Shown here in pieces: positions 33,613-44,659 of a stretch of DNA of 64,000 nt. Where the stretch lies: contig NC_088349.1 in the NCBI RefSeq assembly GCF_036884655.1, positions 43,924,501-43,988,500 on the forward strand, written 5' to 3'. Source of the DNA: Musa acuminata AAA Group. Lineage: Eukaryota; Streptophyta; Magnoliopsida; Zingiberales; Musaceae. The translations under genes were made by a program, and so were the position numbers. How positions within the stretch are numbered: the first letter of the stretch is position 1; the number at the start of each line of letters is the position of its first letter. A model generated the notes under the pieces. The model did not search any database and was not told where the DNA came from. It was given only the letters and a program-made list of their open reading frames with translations.

Positions 33613-36600
33613 TCAGGCACTGAATCCCTTCTGGAGAGAACTCCACTGACCGGCAGGAATGCTAATGCAAGCTTCAGCAGAAACCTCAGCCATCATCTCC
33701 TTGCTGATACCCGCATTGCAGATGTTTGCTAGAGACCGCATATGTTTCATCCCATACTGAGATAGAGATCCACAGCGTGCTTCAAAAGTCCTCACCTGGA
33801 AAGAGAAAAAAAAAAAAGACATCACAGCTTTATAAAATTCAAAGGAACAAAAACCAAAGAATTTCCCACATATTCCATAGGTTATAGGTTATCTAACACA
33901 AGTTTCGTTGTTGAAGTTCCTCAAGAATGAAATTGAGTACAACTGGTCTTGCAAATCATGGATCTGTAGATTGTACCTTCATATATTTTTATCCAATAGA
34001 ACTGGAAATAATACACCTATTTATTCGCCAATAAATTATAAAGCAGAAGTCTTCACTTAGATAAAAAATTGTGCCATGTCCAACCAAATTGGTACCGACA
34101 AGAAAATGCTTGAAAATAGACTCAATTGCATGATGACAAGATCATGTGATCACAGGCTACTGAAACATCAATATGATAGAAAGGTATTGCTACAAAAGCA
34201 GCCACAAACCAACTAGGACATGTTTCACAATCCCATCTTGTTATCATGGCAAACATGAGCCAGAAACCAAAATTGGTATTTCAATCTTGATTTGTGACTG
34301 CCTTAAATAGCCATAATTACATTCATAATTCATTCTGTTCATCCATAATTACATCCTTAAGGGTCTTTTTTCTTGTATTAAGTCGAAAGGAACATGCTTA
34401 AAGGCGCCCATACAGTTACAGTTAGTTTAACATTAATGAGAATCCCCATCAAGATATGATAGTGTTTGGAAATTCCCTGGTTGTTAGCATCCTATGCAAC
34501 AATGACAGGCCAAGTTGTCTGCCATCAAAGGTGAAGCATAAGATACTGCTTGGGAAGGACTCATAGGCATGCTAACAGAAGACAATTTTGAAATTGTTAA
34601 AAATCATGTTGATCAATATACTCACCATCGATTTGAGGCAGGACCAATCATCCACTAAAGGCTGGCCTGCAGGGCGAACAGTTTTCAGCACTTCTGACCC
34701 CTGCTTAGAACCGAACAACAACTTCCCGATGAATTCTATACTATTGTCTACATGCAACCGATGTGATATTACTTCGAGAAGTTCCTTCTGAGCATTACGT
34801 TTATGAGAAGAGCCTTCATGTGCCTTTTGATACTTCAATAAGAAAGGTAAAGTGTCAGTCTGAAACAACAGATGAAGCAATTGAAAGAAGTAAAAACACA
34901 AAGTTGCACTAGGTAATGCCAGAACCATGTACTGCATTTAGGGATCAGAAAGCATGAGAAGAATGAACAGAACAAGCAAAGCAAACTACAGAGTAAGGAA
35001 GATGCCAACCTTATGCCAGAAGTAGATTAAATCTGCATCCCGTTGATTAACAGCAGCGTTAGAAAATGATGATAATGAGTTATCATCAATGAAAGTGGCA
35101 TTTTCATTGGCAGAATTTGAACCCACATACAAGAAAAGGTTTTGCATGTTGAGTTCGAGTTCCCCATATTCCATGACATGTGAACCAAACAAATACGTAT
35201 CGTTAACAGCAGTTCTGGTCTTTACCTAAAAACACCAATAGAATGAGTTTATTAGACCCAAATGGTCATTTAAACAGGTGGCAAGAAATAAGGAAACCAT
35301 AATCTCAAGTGCTCACCAGCTGATACTGCTGCTTCAATGTTTCAGTCCTCAAATTGTGTTTATCACTGTTACATGCAAAAGCACCGGTTAGCTTAGGACT
35401 TATGATAGACAACCAAAATAATGCAAGAGATAAGAAAGCTGTATTAATCAAATCAAACCAAACCAAAATTTCTTCTTTAATTCAAAAGAATCTATATTAA
35501 ACATGGACAAAATACGGATCATTCCTCTGTTCGATATTGGTTACAACATGACTAAATGTTACATCTTTGTTAGCTCCTATCACAATCATGTTTCTTAAGT
35601 ATGTACTACAACCACAGTTTTCCTTTAATTCACATTACTGCCACAATGAAAGTGATTTGTGTTAATGTCAAATGGAGAAAAGACAAAGATGAAAAAGCTT
35701 CATGCTCAATACTACTAAAAGAAGCATATATCTACAGAAAGATATCAACTACAAAGTATTAATTTCGAAAAAAAATAAAAAAGATTGTCAATATATTGAC
35801 AAATAAATGTCACTAAAACCATTCATAATTTCTAGATCTCGAGAAAAAAATGTTCTATGATATTTTTTTTTTTACTTGAAAAGCAAGGGGGCATAACCCT
35901 CTAAGTGTCAATCAAACTCTACGTTTCAGATAAGATTATACAAGGAATGGTTGTGAATTTTTGTTTTGCAAAGGCAAACTATTCATGGTCTAACAATAGA
36001 AAAATATGGACCAAATTTCATTTAGAAGAAATGCGTCATTTACCTGTCCTCCATCCAAGCAACACTGTACAAATCCCCCAGACAGGTATAGAACTCTGGG
36101 GGAGGGCTAGGGTGCTGTCCCGGGCAGTAAGTTCCCCAACTACTCTCATAAGCATTTGATGCTGTGGTTGCATATATATTTATGTCTTCAGGGAGAAGAC
36201 CCTCAAAAATGCTCCCAGATTCACAAGCTTCAAGATAAAATACCTGAAACAGTAAACCAAAAAAAAAAAAAAAGATTTTCAATCTAGATAATCCTATGCA
36301 ACCATGTGGTGTGAATAGATGTTACCATGCTTCTATAAGTTCCAGACGCATGCTTTTTCTTTAACACATCAATCAAATCATCAGCATAAAGGTAAGGAAA
36401 GGTGGGCATCCCTGTAAAGTTTCAGGACAGGATAAAAATAAAAGATCAGTCTGCATTCAAACATTGCAGTTTCTGTTAACATACATAACAAGGAAAGTTG
36501 AATAGTTGTTTCCCCATGATATTGTTTAATGATGTCCTCCAGTTAAATGAGACTGCGTAAGTTGCATAGGGATGACCTTTGCTTAGAAATGATGCAAGGA

Positions 36601-38913
36601 TTTGACAGCCATTAAAAGCCTGACTATTGATAAAAGTCAAACTTCTTGACAGGCAGAAAATATGGTTTCCTTCAGAGCATGCAAGCAGGGAAAAAGAAAA
36701 AAATAGAGATCTTGTAATATTTAAATTCGTAATGGCATGATAATAGCTAGTGGAAACAACTAACCAAGAACTCCAGGTCCACCATGATCAGAGTAGAATA
36801 TGAAGATATGATCATTTGGACCACTATCTACTACCTTCCCACTTCCTCCAGTTATAGCAGTTCTATTTCCAAGGAGTACAGCAAAGAAGTTGTTCACATT
36901 GACATCATCTCCTACATAATCCTGCAAGCCGTTCCCAGGCTGAGACAGAGAATCACAGATGACGGACACAATAAATAAACTATGGTGGAATGAAAACCTT
37001 TGGAACTCCAGCATAAACATCCCCACCCTCTGGGTGATTGATTATGATCCCAGGTCTAGGATTTTCCACATGTTTTGCAATGTCATCATACATGAAAATG
37101 ATAATGTTCTCATCTTTCAGTCCACCATTCTTCATAATTTGATAAGCATGACAAATATCTGCCTGATTCATGTTTTTAATGATAAGTGTTAGAATACATG
37201 CAAACTAACCTAAAAACTGAACCAAGATACAGAAATGAGTTTTTCCTATAAAAATTTCTTCAAATTTCAGAATTAAAAAAATACTTTTTGGAAAGCAACT
37301 TTCTCTACCACGATCAAGGTCCAAAAAGTCACAAGGGCAAAGTTAAAGTGAAATTGCATAATAGAAAAGAAAAGAAAAGACCATTAAATTTTAATATAAA
37401 AAAATCATCACCACTAATTCAGGCTTCATGATCAAGAAAACTATTTTAGTATGTTAACTGGCAGAAAAAAGTTAACATGCAATCTCATGTCACCTAAAGC
37501 AGCTCACATAGGAAAAAAAAAAAAAGAATAAATTAACACTAAACCAGTACAACTGCCATATAACTACGTACACCTCTAAGCCAGGTATGTAAATCTGATC
37601 CCAAAAAAAAAAAGGAAAGATCGAAAAAAATATAAAGGATTACGTCACTCATATGGCAGCAAAAGAAGTTTGGAATTACAAGTGATGACACTCAGGAAAC
37701 AGACAATTTTCTTGAACATGAGCAAGTAAAAGCTGAAGACAACCATAAGAACCATGTAGGCAGTCAATCACTAGATTACAGGATAAAAACCAATCTTTGG
37801 GCATAAAATGATGAAGAAATTACATGTTGTGGATGCCTTAGGGCTTTGACAAATATTAAAGATTTCATAAAAAAGGACAAACATTAGCAAGTACTTCCAA
37901 GGAGAACCTTTCCTCTCTCACACAACAAGTCCCATTGATGGTCGACCGATAACCAACAAATACAGTAAGTCCAAAAGGGAAATGAAAAGGACTGCCGAAA
38001 ATACCAACACCAAGCACTTCCAACCAATACCTACTCTTCCCCTTGTCACCTAACACGCACAAGCAATAGATCCAAGATTCCTGCATCCAACCTGTTGCCA
38101 ATTCTCCCAAAAAAAAAAAAAAAAACCTCGATGAATTTAGAAATTTACAAGAAAATTTTGATATGGCTTGGGATTCAAACAGTCGATCGAAGCTTTTTAC
38201 AACATGCTGCAGGGAAAACGACAAGCGAGAGGGGACCAAAACGAAGCAAATAAATTAGTGAGCAACCACATGAGAGCAACAACATGACGGCATGTTACAA
38301 CGGAAGACGTATCATGCGCCCCCTTGTCAACTACCACTCGGTCAAACTCCCAAGTACTTGTTCAACAAATATTCCTATCAATCTAAAAATATTAGGAGAA
38401 AGTAATAAATTTGATCGCGAAATCGGTGTCTAAATAAAAATTGATACATCTGTTACCTCTTTAAATTCAAGTACAAAAAATTGCAATTAAAGAAACAGAT
38501 ATAAAAGAAAATTGGAAGAGTTAACCTTTGTGATTAACATCGTAAAAACCACTTCGTTATTAAAGAAGAAAAATACTACAAACCAAATCGAAGATGGAAA
38601 CAAGGAAATATGGCAAGAAATAAAAGAAAAGAAGAGGAAGAAATGAAGTAGGGTACCAAGCACAAGAAAGAAAGAAGAGAGGGAGGAGGAAGGATAATAG
38701 CGGCGGCGCTATATACACCTGATGGCGGTAGTTGTAGAAGCCGCGGGATCCGGCGATGAGGACGGCCCACTTGGCACCCACCGCGTCGTCGTCGCGGCCG
38801 ATCCGCAGGTCGGCGGAGCGATCGGACGGGAGACGGATGGGGTTGCGGATGGCGTGGGCGAGCAGCAGCCGGAGGAGGAGGAGGAGGAGGGAGGCGGCAG
38901 GGGATCGGCCCAT
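33613..38913 (-). CDS. VPE: Vacuolar processing enzyme (legumain, asparaginyl endopeptidase, family C13)
   Basis: A cysteine protease that cuts after Asn (and Asp) in the vacuole. It matures storage and vacuolar proteins and can drive vacuole-mediated cell death. Nine coding exons join in frame: 38913-38719, 37162-36998, 36921-36765, 36411-36326, 36243-36044, 35365-35317, 35225-35010, 34832-34626 and 33795-33613, giving 485 aa, the usual family length. All introns are GT-AG. It has a signal peptide of about 21 aa ([21 protein letters not shown]). Mature catalytic domain: [18 protein letters not shown] near 48-65, catalytic His166 in YSDHGG, and Cys208 in YLEACESGS. The C-terminal prodomain ends [18 protein letters not shown]139-R-T is a glycosylation sequon. 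I chose Met at 38913 because the upstream in-frame Met (38955) would put 14 polar residues before the signal peptide. All key residues are intact. Confidence 0.95.
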
Positions 38914-39080
38914 AGTGACGTCTCGGGTCGGTCGCGGGATCGCACCGAACGGCAAGGGGGTGGTGGTGGAGTTCTTATAGGCCTAGACGGGTACGTGGCA
39001 CGTGCTTTGCAGTTCGTGCTGTTCCTGATGGACTAATCGGAACGGTTCAGGACGGGACGGGACGGGACGGGATCGGATCT
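38914..39080 (-). promoter_or_regulatory. VPE promoter region
   Basis: On the minus strand CTATAAGAAC (38971-38980) is a plausible TATA box about 60 bp before the start codon. Just upstream, ACGT cores lie in GCACGTGCCACGTACC (38991-39005 region), including a perfect CACGTG G-box at 38999-39004. These are ABRE/G-box type sites, bound by bZIP and bHLH factors. A run of four GGGAC-type units (GGACGGGACGGGACGGGACG) lies at about 39051-39071. Confidence 0.6.
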
Positions 39081-39821
39081 GATCGGAGCATTGGACGTGG
39101 GACCCACGAGACAATAAAGTAGACCGCTGGGGCCCAGAAAAATAAACTAAAAAACACAGGTATCATACATACGACACTACTGATTTCATGTATTTTATTC
39201 GTTTATTTTATTTCACCTTTTTAGTGTCAAGTATTTATGACAAGAATGCATATATAGTTTATTACAAATCTTTTGGCAACGTCAACATTTTCTTTTCTTC
39301 TTCACACACAACCATTATTCAGTGAGAAAAAAGAAAAGAAAGACGACAGTATCGGGGAGCTGAAATGACATGTTGTGGAACTCATATGCCGAGTTGGGAA
39401 TAATCTAATTCTGTGAGCTCAGCCACCATGGATGGAGTAGCCACTTCACTTCAGTGTTCATCCACTCGATGCAGCAGGAAGAAGACGACTCCCAACTTGA
39501 ACACCAAGTAAGAAAGATAGGGCGTAACAACAAGTCTCTCATGTGTCAACTAGCTGCTGCATTTTGTTCCCCGTTTGATCTAATGGCAGCGAGTTGCCTG
39601 TAACGAGAAGACAAAGGTCATACGCATCATTCCTGAATTGAAGGTCGAGACAGCCTTCGTGGACAAGCAACGTCGCTTGTGATAACTTCTTCGACTAGAT
39701 AACCTACTTCAGTCATCTTCTAAAGCCTTCGTCCGTGGAAGAACAAACCATTGGGAAGTCCACATGCTTCATCAACCAAAAATGAAAATAAAAATATGTA
39801 TCAACGGTACAAAGATGTTGA
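39081..39821. other. Intergenic, no feature recognised
   Basis: Upstream flank of VPE. No open frame, family signature or repeat that I can name. Confidence 0.4.
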
Positions 39822-40252
39822 TGTTAGCATCATATCTGTAGTGCGAAAAAAAAATTATGTCAAGATTGAAATCAAATAAAATTAGATATAATAATATGAC
39901 GATACGTACCTTTTATTGTTATTCAAAAAAATAAACATTATTTGATCTACTAGCGCACTATCTTCGGATCTGAGATATCAATCTGTAAGGAGAACTAGAC
40001 ATTCCTTCTCCTCTCTTCCTCTCTTTTTGACAGGACCACTTAGATTGATGGATTAAGGAGATTGAAAGAAAAACTTTAATTTCTCAAAGATGTATCTCTT
40101 TTAACTCGTAGAGGTCCTGTCTATTGATAGGCGAGAGCAAAGGATATAAAATAAGTTATTAAGATAGTTCCTCTCATCAAAATTATCTTCTAAGGAATTC
40201 AATCATATTTATAGTATATCTTACATAATTAAATAGGATCAAATAATCTAAT
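39822..40252 (-). repeat. LTR-like dispersed repeat, copy S1
   Basis: Starts TGTTAGCATCATATC (plus-strand form) and is the inverted equivalent of 42950-43368. It shares the terminal block around ATTGAAATCAAAT, the middle block with GGACCACTTAGATTGATGG, and the far block near AGTTATTAAGATAGTTCCTC. Likely a solo LTR of a small retroelement family. Confidence 0.6.
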
Positions 40253-42544
40253 AGTGAAAACAACTTTAGTTCATAATAAGATACAAGAATAATAGAATAG
40301 TAATGGGAATATGACCATCACATGGATTTTCTTTTTTTTCATGATTATTAACTTTTCCAAGAAAATTTTAAGCACGTTTTAATAGGGAAAAAAAATTTTG
40401 TTCTACGTATTGTTGTAATTTATCCACTAGAATCATGAATAAAGCAATATGAGTCTAAAACTAAACTTGCTGGAAATAAATCTCAATATTATGATCAAAC
40501 GATGCATAATTACACTTTTTTTCTTTTTTAAGTCATTTTATCTGTTTTTTCCTTCCCACTTTATATCTTACTTATACCTCAAATTTTATTATTTCCCTCT
40601 CTCCTCCCATGAAAAAGGAAAAACTAAAGACTTGTAAATAAATTCCTGCTATAATATGTTTCATTAATACGTAAAATAGTATTATGTATGGCGTCGATGA
40701 ATTTAAAAAGAATAATATTTTCCTCAGGCAAAAATTGATGAATTTTCTTGACAAAAATAAATATATATGTATATTTATTATATGCTACGTTTTTCACTAG
40801 AAGTGGAAGCATGGATTCGAATCGAACAAACAATTAGATGTGGTGCTATGGATAGATTCCAAATCCGTGGGGGTCCTTTCGGATTGAGTGCACGCACGCA
40901 CGCAGCTCCAGTCATTGTGGTGATTTAGGCACCATTGAAGGCATAATAGATTGTCTCATAAATGTGATGAATTGATGGAATTATTTTTCTATTTAAGTTT
41001 GGGTGAAATAGATCAAGATTAAATCAGATATTATCATACTCCAAAAGGCTTAACCTCATTAAGTTATGAGTCAAATTCGACGATCGATTCTTCGATCTAA
41101 AGAAAAGAATAGAAGATAAAAATAATTATTAAAAAAGTTTTATTGAAAAAATGAAAATGCTTCAATACATTAACATATTCCTCTCCTATTTATACAAATT
41201 AGAAGAAAGGATTTTCCTCAACAGAATAGAGAATAATTTTTCGTAACATTTCTATGTCACTTCTCAACATGAATGGGATTTGGATGCATAGGTCTCATAG
41301 GCTTCATGTTATGATTGTTTCCTTGTAAATTAATAGATGAGAACATCAATCCTTTTACATCTCATATCGATGAAAGCTTCATTCACCATAACTTTTCAAC
41401 TCGGATGGAACCAAAAGTAGGGAACACACGTCCAATTATATATATATTTTTTCTCCCCAACTTTGATCATTATGAGGAGGAAACAAAGTTTCAGCATAAG
41501 ATAGAGGGGGGGTTAGACATTTTAGGTGGAATATTGTGTTGTATACGCAACTACTGATTGCTACTTAGAATTATATCTGAAGAGGCTGCAATCCATAACG
41601 GTGCAGACATTTTAACGAGCAACTTGTTTATGATTCAGACCTTCCTTGGACGGTGAACCAACTTGGGCACATCTCACATCAAATTATTGATTGCTGTCAA
41701 ATCCATAGAAACTTAGGGATGAAGGGTTGCTGTTATGTAGACAAAATGTAAAATGCGATCCACCGAGTCTCACCGATCACCATTGCTAATGAGTTAGTAA
41801 GAACAACATTGATTAGGTGAATACCACGGGAACAACTTTTTGAGTTCTATCATTGTGTATAATAATAGTCATTACCACCGCATGAAGGAACTGTGGATGG
41901 AGATGGATTTGGTCATTCATAACGTCAACAAATTCCAATAAGATAGGAACCACATTTTAAAAAAAATAAAAAATAAACATCAATTTTTTCTCTTAATTAT
42001 GAGGATCATGATGAAAAAAAAAAGAAAACTTTGCATACGAACAAATATAAGTAGGTCGTAACATATAATGAAATTAAATAAAAATCACAATCAAATATGA
42101 CATTAAGATTTACATAAAAAACCCTTCCAATATGAAGGATAAAAATCATGAGGTAAGTTAGAGAAAATTTACTATAAAAATAATGAATATACAAATCTTT
42201 AAATCTCTTACTCGAAATCTAAACAACAATCACAAGAGAATAATAGTAGAGTTCCAAAATCTCCCAAGTAATTACAGTAAAAATTCACTATAAATCTTTC
42301 TGGATTATTGAGAATAATCTCTATGTTATCTTTATCGACCATCCCACTAATTTTTAGATGAAAGTGTTTGCTTTGTCTTGTATCATTTAATTTTTAGATT
42401 TAATCCTTATCATGCGAAGGCATACCAACTATTAAGCTTTATATGCCTATTGAACTCATAACAAGGTCACACGAGAGAGGCATCAACCAACCAACACAAA
42501 TGATAGAGACTTAGAATACTCTCTCTCTCTATCTACTATTAGGG
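40253..42544. other. Intergenic, no gene recognised
   Basis: AT-rich sequence with homopolymer A and T runs. Short open frames (for example 41315-41557) show no recognisable domain or codon bias. No repeat family identified. Confidence 0.4.
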
Positions 42545-42628
42545 AGACCGATTGGATGTTATACAGAACCGGACATGAATAGTAGAGAGAGTATTCATGT
42601 CCAGTTCTGCATAATGTCCAATCGGTCT
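42545..42628. repeat. Imperfect foldback with 37-bp arms
   Basis: Arms 42545-42581 and 42592-42628 are inverted copies with four differences, all transitions, around a 10-bp spacer GTAGAGAGAG. A partial third copy (ATTGGACATTATACAG) lies near 42686. It could be a MITE-like element or an inverted-repeat small-RNA locus. Confidence 0.7.
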
Positions 42629-42949
42629 GTATACAGTGAAGCTTAACGGTATGATGTGAAGCTCATGAATGATCGATATGATTGATTGGACATTATACAG
42701 TGCCGCTTCACATGAGCTTTCTTCTTCTTAGATAGACATCCCTTGCACGCTTCAGCTGCTATCACCGAGGCATGCACCAAAATATTTTCAAAAAGTCTTT
42801 ATCTTTTCATTGGTTTGATGTCTTATTGGCCTCGTCAAGCAACCTATGTTACAAAACCATCATTTGGCATCCGCTGAAAGAGCTACGAAGATGTAAACGA
42901 AAGAACAGCTGGGTAAATGTTCCAAGAAGGTTTCCTTTTATCACCAGAC

Positions 42950-43368
42950 TGATAAATTATATGATCCTTTATAATTGGATAAGATATATAATGGAATTAA
43001 TTAAATTTTGATGATAATCAATAAAAAAAATTATATTATAATAAGATTTATTAGGGGATGTCCATGATGGGAGGAACTTTCCTAATAACTTATTCTAAAC
43101 ATTTTGTTCTCATCTATAAATAAACATAACCTCTAAAGACTAAACAGCGCATCTCATGAAGGACGCAGTTGAGATATTACAGTTTTTTTTCTCAACCTCC
43201 TTGAAGTATCAATCTAAGTGATTTTGGATCTGAAAACGATGTATTTGCAGATCACACAGAGATTTTTTTCAGATGACATCAAAAGGTATACATCGTAAAA
43301 CTGATATAATATTATTTGATTTCAATCTTAGTATAAAAGTTTTTCTATATTACATATAGCATATAACA
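42950..43368 (+). repeat. LTR-like dispersed repeat, copy S2
   Basis: Runs from about TGATAAATTATATGATCC to CATATAACA. It contains ATCTATAAATAAAC (TATA-like), a CTCAACCTCCTTGAAG block and, near the end, TTTGATTTCAATCTTAG. It aligns with 52330-52720 and 53395-53705 in the same orientation and with S1 inverted. No coding content. Confidence 0.65.
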
Positions 43369-44187
43369 GTTGTTATGCTTACACAAACTTCTAGAATGAC
43401 AACTTGTGTATGTCCCAAGTGTTTTTTCTATTAATAATAAATTAAGTATGTCCTAAGTATTTTTTTCTATTAATAACAACTTATGTATGCCCTAAGCGTT
43501 TTTTCTATTAATATTCTTGCATCTAGTAGGTTAAGTTAGTGGATGAGACACACTAGTTGGAGAGGTGTGGGGGAGGTTAAGTTAGTAGGTTAAGTTGTTG
43601 CATCTATTAAACCTAATACTATTTCATAAGTATAGCTTGAAGAGAAGATGGCCCCTCTAGTTGGATATCATCTTAAATCTTTTATCAACATCATTTCATC
43701 CCACAACCTAATTTTTAGATGAGACATGATATGATTTATATCTCTAAAACTTATATCCTATCCTCAAAGAAAAACAATGAAGTAGTAAATCTCAATTGAG
43801 CTCGAGAATGCCACATGTTAAGGTAGATAATCGTGGCTTTTTTATACATTGAATCAAAATTATTAGCATAATCAGTTATGAATAATAGAGGCCAATTTGT
43901 ATGATGTGATCTGATATTTTTAATATCTGGACGGCAGCGAGATTATGGGTGGCTCGTAACGAAAGGAAGCAGGCATTTTATAAGGGATATTAAAGACCGG
44001 TGATATAAGCATTTGAATCTCACTTTTCGAGGAAAAAATAAAAACATATTTAGATTTGTCAACTAATAATTCTTTACATTTCTATATGAAAAAACATGTA
44101 TAAAACCTAGTCAAAATGAGCCACATTGGTTTGCTAAATCATAGAATGCATAAACTTGTATGAATCCAGATAATTTATCCATATTTG

Positions 44188-44188
<1 letters not shown>
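43369..44188. other. Intergenic, no gene recognised
   Basis: Contains a short tandem series near 43390-43510, in which TATGTCCTAAGT and TTTTTTCTATTAATAA words recur three times. Otherwise unremarkable AT-rich DNA. Confidence 0.4.

Positions 44189-44252
<64 letters not shown>
44189..44252. repeat. TA dinucleotide microsatellite
   Basis: About 32 TA units. An open frame that reads Tyr-Ile repeats on the minus strand is a by-product. Confidence 0.95.
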
Positions 44253-44256
<4 letters not shown>

Positions 44257-44659
44257 CTAATTACGAAGAATCCTACAAAAAATACATGGCCCTCCTGAAA
44301 GCTAATTAGTTCTATTCGACATGAAATAGCATCAAAAAGCTTTTCATCTTGATGAAAAAGAATCAACTCTCGTCTGCGGAATGAACACATGCAGATACGA
44401 TGGGCAAGATATTAAACAAACACTACATCTAAACTCCAGCTTCCTAAAGGTATCAAGAAACATATCAGTGTGTGCTGCATGAATCTCATCACATAAACTA
44501 TGTCCCAGAAAGAAGCATTAGAGAATGATATCTAACTGAAAGTTTTTCTCTAGGCATCACAAAGATTTCACTGCTCTATGCTACTGTTTTCTTCGGAAAA
44601 AAAAAAAACAATTATATAGCAAGGCCGGGTTACTTATGGAGCAAATGTCATCACTAGCT

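Noticed and set aside
38914..38955. Upstream in-frame methionine for VPE
   Set aside because: It would add 14 polar residues ahead of the signal peptide. The Met at 38913 directly starts a standard signal sequence.
44175..44390. Tyr-Ile repeat protein
   Set aside because: It is a translation of the TA microsatellite.
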